Below, one piece after another: positions 57,956 to 64,000 of a stretch of 64,000 nucleotides of DNA. Each line of letters opens with the position of its first letter. Position 1 is the first letter of the stretch. Under the pieces are notes generated by a model. The model had not been told where the DNA came from and ran no database searches. It saw only the letters and a list, made by a program, of their open reading frames with translations. A program made the translations under genes and the position numbers. The DNA is taken from assembly GCA_029215795.1 (NCBI GenBank), contig JARDYH010000001.1:296552654-296616653 (forward strand). The letters run 5' to 3'. The DNA comes from Anniella stebbinsi (taxonomy: Eukaryota > Chordata > Lepidosauria > Squamata > Anniellidae).

Positions 57956-58494
57956 AAAGTCCTGGCAGTGAGGAGGATAGATGTGGAGAATGACATGAGT
58001 GGGGAAAGGGACTGGTATTGGACCTAGCTGAGCTTGTGAACAAACAAGAGGCAGTCAGCAAGCGGCTGACCTCTCTGGAGCCACACCTAAACTTGGGAAA
58101 CGATGGTATACAGTGCAGGTAAAAGTTGGCTGGATTTTCCAGAAAAATTGGCTTAATGAAGGAAGGAAAAGGGCGGAGGTGTCTGACTAGCTAATAGAGA
58201 GAGGTTAGTGTGTACAGGTAGCTCTCCTTCATCTGCGCAGTTTTGAGTGAAATGAAAGTGGAGGCAACGGGGCTGCCTTTCAGCAACAGAGAAAGGTTGC
58301 GGAGGGATTAGATTCCTCTTGTGGGAGAGAATGAGGCTTTCTTGGGTCAAAAGTGTCCTAGCTATTGGGCTGTGTGTTTCGGTGTGCTGTCAGTTCTTTC
58401 TTAGCTGGGCGTGCACAGGACCTACATTGGTGTTACTGGTCACTCATGCGGGGGAAGCATTCCAGCTGGCCATCATGCTGAGAGTCTGACCTGG

Positions 58495-58835
58495 TTCATA
58501 CAATCAACAGCACTCAGCGTGGCTTTAAATAAGAATCCTGGTGTGGCCTGTTAACCATGGCATCAAGCCACCCAGCCTGGGTTCGCATATCCTGATAAGC
58601 TGCAGCAACTACCACAGCTTGAATATTCACAGTGGCAACCGGCATGCGCTGCAACCCACCATGGCTTATTTAACAACTCTGGTATAACTGCAGATGGCCG
58701 GATTCGGACACCACACTGCAACCCCATTGGGGGGCTGCATATTCAAAATGGTGCTCAGCATGTGCTGCGGCTCATTGTAGGTTAAATAACCCATGCTGAG
58801 GCTAGGGTGTTGTATGAACCAAATCATAGCGTAAT
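58495..58835. repeat. Decayed palindromic dispersed repeat
   Basis: Contains ctggttcatacaatcaacag, ttaaccatgg, ccatggcttatttaacaact and taaataacccatgctgagg. It resembles the AACCCAT palindromic repeat at 44636 but is strongly diverged. Confidence 0.35.
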
Positions 58836-59816
58836 GGGTTTCTGTCCAGTATTGTAAAACTAGAGCAGAATAAGAATAGCCTAGTATGTCTTCAGGTATG
58901 CCTTGAAACACTCAGACCAGAGGTTCCGGCAAAGTACAGGATACTAATGCACATATTTTCCAAATCTTGCCCCCACCCATCTCAAATTTGTTTCCATCAT
59001 TTATACTTTTGTAGAACAAATTGCCCTGGCGAATGGTCTCACTTGTCCAGTTGCCCTTCTAATCTTCACTGCTGGATTGCACTCTCAAAGCAATTTTTAC
59101 CTGGGGTACCTCTAGATGGGCTTCCCCCCCCCCCCCGCAGTGGGTTTGAAGTGGCAGCAGGTGGTCTACATGATGATGCCACCACTCTGAAGCGACTATG
59201 GGCAAAACCCCAAAGCTCTGGATTAAAAAAGTCGTTTGCTTACCGCGACGTTTCCCACTTGGAGCAAAGTGACAAAACGGCATCTGCTGCCTGTCCCCTT
59301 GCTTCGGAGCTGCAGCAGAGGCGTGCCCCAGCTGATGGTGACCCCTGATTGGTCACCATTGGCTGGGCAGGGGAGTGGGCGGGCTAGCTAGTCCAAGAAA
59401 AATTACCACTACAGCCTTATCCAAGTGTTAGAGCAGGATTCAAAGCCCATGAATGTCAAAACTAGTTAAAAAACAAAAAAAAACTTTAAAAGGTGTGGGT
59501 GGGTGGGTGGGGGGTGCAGATGTGCCCGGGCGCCCATAGAAGGACACCTCCACGCCTCTCTGGCAAAGCAGACGAACGCAACGCTTGAGATGCACAGAAA
59601 CGGTCAAAAGATTTTTTAAAAACTTTAAAGGGGAGGGCGCAGACCTGCCCCAGCGTGTGAGTGCAGGTGTGGCGGTGGCAGCAGCAGTGGCTGCTCCTTC
59701 TTGGAGACAAGAAGAAAACCCTAACCCTGCCACGGTGACATTTTCGAACCCGATGGTTCCAACTTGGAGCTGCCGCCAAAGGCAGAAAGAGGCAGGCATA
59801 ATTTTTCCTTCACCAA

Positions 59817-59817
<1 letters not shown>

Positions 59818-59863
<46 letters not shown>

Positions 59864-59870
59864 ACACACA
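59818..59870. repeat. (AC)n microsatellite
   Basis: About 45 bp of AC followed by a CT run. It creates long Thr/His or Val/Cys frames with no meaning. Confidence 0.95.
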
Positions 59871-60027
59871 CCTCTCTCTCTCTCTCCAACCCCATCTCCC
59901 ATTTTTCCACCTATTTTGTATTTTATATATAGCTAAAGATCAGTAGGCACTATTTAGCCTGCGCCTATCCAAACGTAGGGGCAAGTAAGCCATTTCAATT
60001 CAGTAGGCTTGGGCACATCTATGTATG

Positions 60028-60370
60028 GCCTCATCTACAAGAATTCGCCTTTACGCCTGGTGAGGCGATTATGCGCATATTCGCAGAAGCGCATTTACGC
60101 CTAATACCTCTGTACGAGAGGCAGCGAAGCGCATTACTGGACGACCGAAATGCAATTTAAACTGTTGACATGCGGAGAATTGCTTGTTCACATAGTCAGA
60201 ATGCGCTTTAACGGCCGGAGCAAAATAAAACTCGCGATTTAACGCGCATTTGATAATGCGCATAATTGGATGTTTAAAGCACCTCTACGCCCGATTTGCG
60301 CTCCGTTCTTGTAGAGGTAAATTTTTTAATGCATCTTGAAAGAGCTTTAAATGCCTCTTGTACAGGCAGC
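60028..60370. mobile_element. CpG-rich MITE-like element, copy 2
   Basis: This is the diverged counterpart of 16691-17040: CATCTACAAG start, ttatgcgcatattcgc, taatgcgcataattgg, ctcgcgatttaacgcgcatt, cacctctacgcccgatttgc, CTTGTAGAGG near 60309 and a CTTGTACAGG end. The minus-strand frame 60069-60263 starts MRIIKCALNREFYFAPAVKA. Confidence 0.7.
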
Positions 60371-60734
60371 CTAACTTATAATACGATCTGGTTGATTTAT
60401 ATTTAAGAATTTGTATTCCCCATAGCCTAAATATTTTCCAACTGACAACAGCTCCAGGATGGATATTTTTAAATTACTACAGAGCAACAGCAAACCTTCT
60501 AGCCTAGAAAAGGCCTCGCTGGTGGTAACTGCACAGCATGAGGACCAGATGTACTATCCAGCTTCAGGTTTGTCTGCAGCTAACCACAACTGTTGCCTGT
60601 GCTGGCTTGTGAAAAAGGAGTAGGGTTTGATGACTTTATTACACAGAACACTCTTGTGCATTGTACCTTTGCCCTGACTTTACCTATCAGTGAACCAAAA
60701 ATAATCCCTATAGTTGGGGAAATAATAATGTAAT

Positions 60735-61590
60735 TGTTATTATTATTATTTACATTTATATACCGCCCCATAGCCGAAGCTCTCTGGGCAGTTTACATAA
60801 ATTAAAAGATTGAACACTAAAAAGACAATATACAAAATTTAAAACCATAAACATAAAACAACTGACATTTAAAACATTTTAAACTATTAAGCCTGGCCAC
60901 ACTGTCAATCAAAACCTCAACTTGAGCTGTTAAAATGCCTGGGAGAAAAGTTTTGACCAGGCACCGAAAAGATAACAGTGTTGGTGCCAGGCGGGCCTCA
61001 TCAGGGAGATCATTCCATAATTGGGGGGCCATCACAGAGAAGGCCCTCTCCCTTGTTGCTGTCCTCCGAGCTTCTCTTGGGGTAGGCACCCAGAGGAGGA
61101 CCTTTGATGTTGAGAGTAGTGTACGGGTAGGTTCATGTCGGGAAAGGCGTTCCATCAGGTATTGTGGTCCCAAACCGTGTAAGGCTTTAAAGGTTAAAAC
61201 CAGCACCTTGAATCAGGCTTGGAAACAAATAGGCAGCCAATGCAAGCAGGCCAGAATCGGTCTTATATGTTCGAACCTTCTGGTTCCTGTTACCCAATTT
61301 TGCCGCTGCATTCTGCACAAGCTGCAGCTTCCGAACCATCTTCAAAGGCAGCCCCACGTAGAACACATTGGAGTAATCTAACTTGGAGGTTACCAAAGCA
61401 TAGACAACTGAAGCCAGGTTATCCCTGTCGAGATAGGGGCATAGCTGGGCCACCAGCCGAAGTTGGTAGAAGGCACTCCGTGCCACCGAGGCCACCTGAG
61501 CCTCAAGTGACAGAGATGGTTCTAGGAGAACCCCCAAGCTATGAACCTGCTCCTTCAGGGGGAGTGCAACCCCATCCAGAACAGGTTGAA
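60735..61590 (-). mobile_element. L2-like LINE 3' half, antisense
   Basis: A trinucleotide tail, then taccgccccatagccgaagc, then two overlapping minus-strand frames (60817-61206, 61187-61651) with [37 protein letters not shown] and VRKLQLVQNAAAKL. This is ORF2 sequence downstream of the RT catalytic block. The frame change near 61190-61206 shows it is broken. Its 3' UTR differs from that of the 10786 element, so the window holds at least two related LINE families. Confidence 0.78.
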
Positions 61591-61993
61591 CAGATATAAT
61601 ATGCAGACATAATCTAATTTGGCTCCCAAAATACATACCTATATAATGCAAACAAGTAGAAACAGACTTTTCTAGCTCTATGGATCACACAGATCAAGCT
61701 AGAGCCATATTCTTTAGAACAGGGATGCACAACCTCTGGCCTGCAGAAATTCTGCACCTGGTCCATGGAGCCTCTGTGAGTTTCCCCAAGGGATAAGGCT
61801 TAGCCTCCAAGCCCTGCCCATGGAGGAATCTCCACTATTATCTTCCATCACATATAATTGCGGGAATGTGGGTGGCAAGTGGCCAGCACTGGGAGGAACT
61901 CAATGATACTTACCTTTGAGTAGCTATGTAGCCAAAGATTGCAATGTAAGTTACATAAGACGAACAAGACCAAGTATAATGCATTAACCAAGG

Positions 61994-62070
61994 AACTAGG
62001 TGACCTTGGCTCAGTCATTATCTTCCAGCCTAGCATACCTCACAATGTTGTGAGGATAAAATGGGGAAGA
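61994..62070 (+). mobile_element. SINE fragment
   Basis: gtgaccttggctcagtcatt and acctcacaatgttgtgagga match the body of the SINE at 31387. Confidence 0.5.
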
Positions 62071-62074
62071 ACCA

Positions 62075-62455
62075 GCTATCATCACTATCATCATCATCAT
62101 CCCACCTTTCCCAAGGCAGCTTTACGAATTAAAACATGCACAGTTAAAACAGATATATACAAAAATTAAAAATATAATTAAACATGCTACAATATTAAAA
62201 CATTTAAAATACAAATATATAAATAACGCATAACAGAGGTCCAGACTGGAAACACACCAGGGAGGGAGCCAGTCTCGCTTCCCTAGGGAGTTCAAGAGCG
62301 AGCGTTGGGGCAGCCACAAAGGAGGCCCTCTCCCGCGTTTGCACCAGGAGTGCCTGTGATGGTGGTGGGACTGAGAGAAGGGCCTCCCCTGAAGATCTCA
62401 GAGGATGGGCAGGCTCGTAAGGGAGAATACAGTCTTTCAGATAGGCCACCTTGAG
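62075..62455 (-). mobile_element. L2-like LINE 3' part, antisense
   Basis: A (ATC)n tail and tcccaaggcagctttacgaa, then the minus-strand frame 62204-62449 with MAYLKDCILPYEPAHPLRSS and QTRERASFVAAPTLALELPR, the last part of ORF2. Confidence 0.65.
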
Positions 62456-64000
62456 CTCCTTTTATGAATGTAGCAATTTATGAATGTAGTCACCTTAACA
62501 TGACTATGACAGGTTCTCCTAGCATTTACTTTAGTTCAGTCTCATTCTCCCTTGTTTAAATTAAAGGAATAGTAACAGGCTCTTAGCCCTTGTGTGAGGC
62601 TACCCTCTTGCCTTACTCCTCCTCTGTTGGATGGGGAAGATATTGCTCTAGGAGTGGTATCAAGCTCTGATCCCCAGCCCTTGTCCCCTTTGCAGCTGTC
62701 ACAGAAAGAACTGTGCCGTCTGCTTCCTGAGATCATAAATGGAGGGAGGAAAAAAGCCAGGGTGGATAGGGAGAGGCGAGGCTGGGATATGTTCAAGACT
62801 GTGCCATAGCTCACAACAAAATAGTGATGCTGGGAAAATCCATTTCCTTCAGGTAGTGTGAAGACTGCAGCTAAACTCAAAGAGAACAGGGAATTCTGAG
62901 GAATGTGTGGGTGGCCGGTGAAGGAAGCACCTCTACTAAACGAAAAGTACCCTTGCTGGTCTCTGTGAGCCCTGGCTCCCGTATTATGCTGCTGTTTGCT
63001 CCTACAAAACTTCTCTCCCTAGGATGGCAAGTTTAGTTTCGGAACTGAAACTTGAGACGGGTGTTCATTTTCTTTTCCTCTTCCTCTCCAAACAAAGAAT
63101 GAGAAAGATACAACATAAACTTTCAGTAATATGTACACAATCTTATGCATAGCTAATTTTGATGATCTAACAAGGTTTCAAACTTCAGTATTTTCCTCAA
63201 TCTTGCCTCACTGATTTCATTGGGAGATTCTAAATCACATATTTAACCGTCCAATGAAACTAAAGCTGCAATCCTCGAGTTACTTTTTTGGAAGCCACCT
63301 TGAACTCAGTGGGGTTACTTCTTAGACATGTATGGGATTGCACTGCATGGGTTGGATCCAATGGCGGCCTCACATGTTTAGCCCTAAGGTTGCACTTATG
63401 ACGGAATAAGTAGAATTTACTTCTGAGTAAACATGCTTAGGATTGTGCTGTCAGGTAGTTTACTAACATGGAAATATATATTCAAAGAAGAGGTAAATAA
63501 AATATAAAGAGGTTTTTGTTTTAAAAAAATATCAGATATCTTTATAAATTCATTTGATACCTTTTATATAAATTACATATGGGGATGTTCTCCAGCAAAT
63601 GCCACTAGGAGTCAGCATAACTATCTTTTAAGATCTGTTGTTTGATACATAACAGCATACATTCTTACATTTCTATCTGCATTAAAGTACAGAAATTCTA
63701 ACCTTACACATTGAACAGATGTACAGATTTATTACTGGGAAACAACTGAAACACAATTTTATTAAATTTTTTATTTCACTTTAGTAACTCATTAAGCCAC
63801 AGTTTTGTGAGTGTAGGAGGACTGCAAAATAATATTTTGATATTTTTCAATATTAAGAAATTTATTATTATTGTTTTTAGCTCTGCGCTGCTGGACTTCA
63901 TCATAAAACAAGGCACTGTAAACTACAATACATTGATGTTGAAATGGTCCTTTTCATTAAAAAGTACATAATATTGTTACATGATTTTGTACAAGTCAGG
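62456..64000. other. Intergenic end of window
   Basis: A short dispersed repeat at about 63285-63457 contains ttacttctgagtaaacatgc and ttaggattg. From 63460 onward the sequence is AT-rich and repeat-poor, with TTTATT words that are AATAAA on the minus strand (for example near 63858). It could be the start of an antisense 3' UTR of the next gene, but no coding sequence supports that. Confidence 0.35.

Noticed and set aside
59716..59731. Telomere-like CCCTAA repeats
   Set aside because: Only two partial units (aaccctaaccctg); too short to be an interstitial telomere array.
59440..59932. Frames of 97-156 codons near the AC repeat
   Set aside because: They run through the (AC)n tract and show no domain or splice context.
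1..64000. Operons, CRISPR arrays, phage or bacterial defence systems
   Set aside because: The window is clearly vertebrate nuclear DNA: intron-split genes, SINEs and LINEs. None of these features is present.

Overview
This is a vertebrate nuclear genome window, most likely from a squamate reptile (lizard or snake). Short exons with GT-AG introns sit in a repeat-rich background. The repeats are L2/CR1-clade LINE pieces, tRNA-derived SINEs, hAT-like hairpin elements and other short terminal-inverted-repeat elements of the kind I associate with squamates. The species call is inference.

Layout. (1) Positions 1-7.8 kb are the 3' end of a liprin-alpha gene on the + strand, called PPFIA1 because CTTN lies next to it. 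It has one clear coding exon (1935-2100), a short probable terminal coding exon (6409-6434) and a 3' UTR with AATAAA signals. A decayed LINE fills the intron upstream. (2) Positions 7.8-17.1 kb hold no recognisable host gene. They contain short inverted-repeat elements, two stacked antisense LINEs, an unusual 878-bp GC-rich element built from nested palindromes (12502-13379), and a 1.2-kb G/T-skewed tract. (3) Positions 17.2-19 kb are a CpG-rich block, the probable CTTN promoter and untranslated first exon. (4) Positions 22,789-51,838 are the complete coding part of CTTN (cortactin) in 16 exons on the + strand. They join in frame to 550 codons, which matches the length I recall for human cortactin. 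The 3' UTR runs to a poly(A) signal at 53,499. (5) Positions 53.5-64 kb are intergenic with many repeats. SHANK2 lies beyond CTTN in other vertebrates, but I found no SHANK2 coding sequence here.

Biology. Liprin-alpha is a scaffold of focal adhesions and presynaptic active zones. Cortactin is a Src and ERK substrate that binds Arp2/3 and F-actin and stabilises branched actin. In this window cortactin has an N-terminal acidic Arp2/3-binding region, 6.5 actin-binding repeats, a helical segment, a Pro/Ser/Thr/Tyr-rich region and a C-terminal SH3 domain. Repeats 3-6 are each one 111-bp exon with phase 1 at both ends, so one can be skipped without breaking frame. The repeat-6 exon carries a GC rather than GT donor.

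The most unusual material is not the genes. It is the 12.5-13.4 kb palindromic element, the pair of CpG-rich elements at 16.7 and 60.0 kb with iterated ATGCGC motifs, and a ~620-bp inverted repeat inside a CTTN intron. I found no new gene system. All boundaries are read by eye; repeat ends are approximate unless a target-site duplication is stated.
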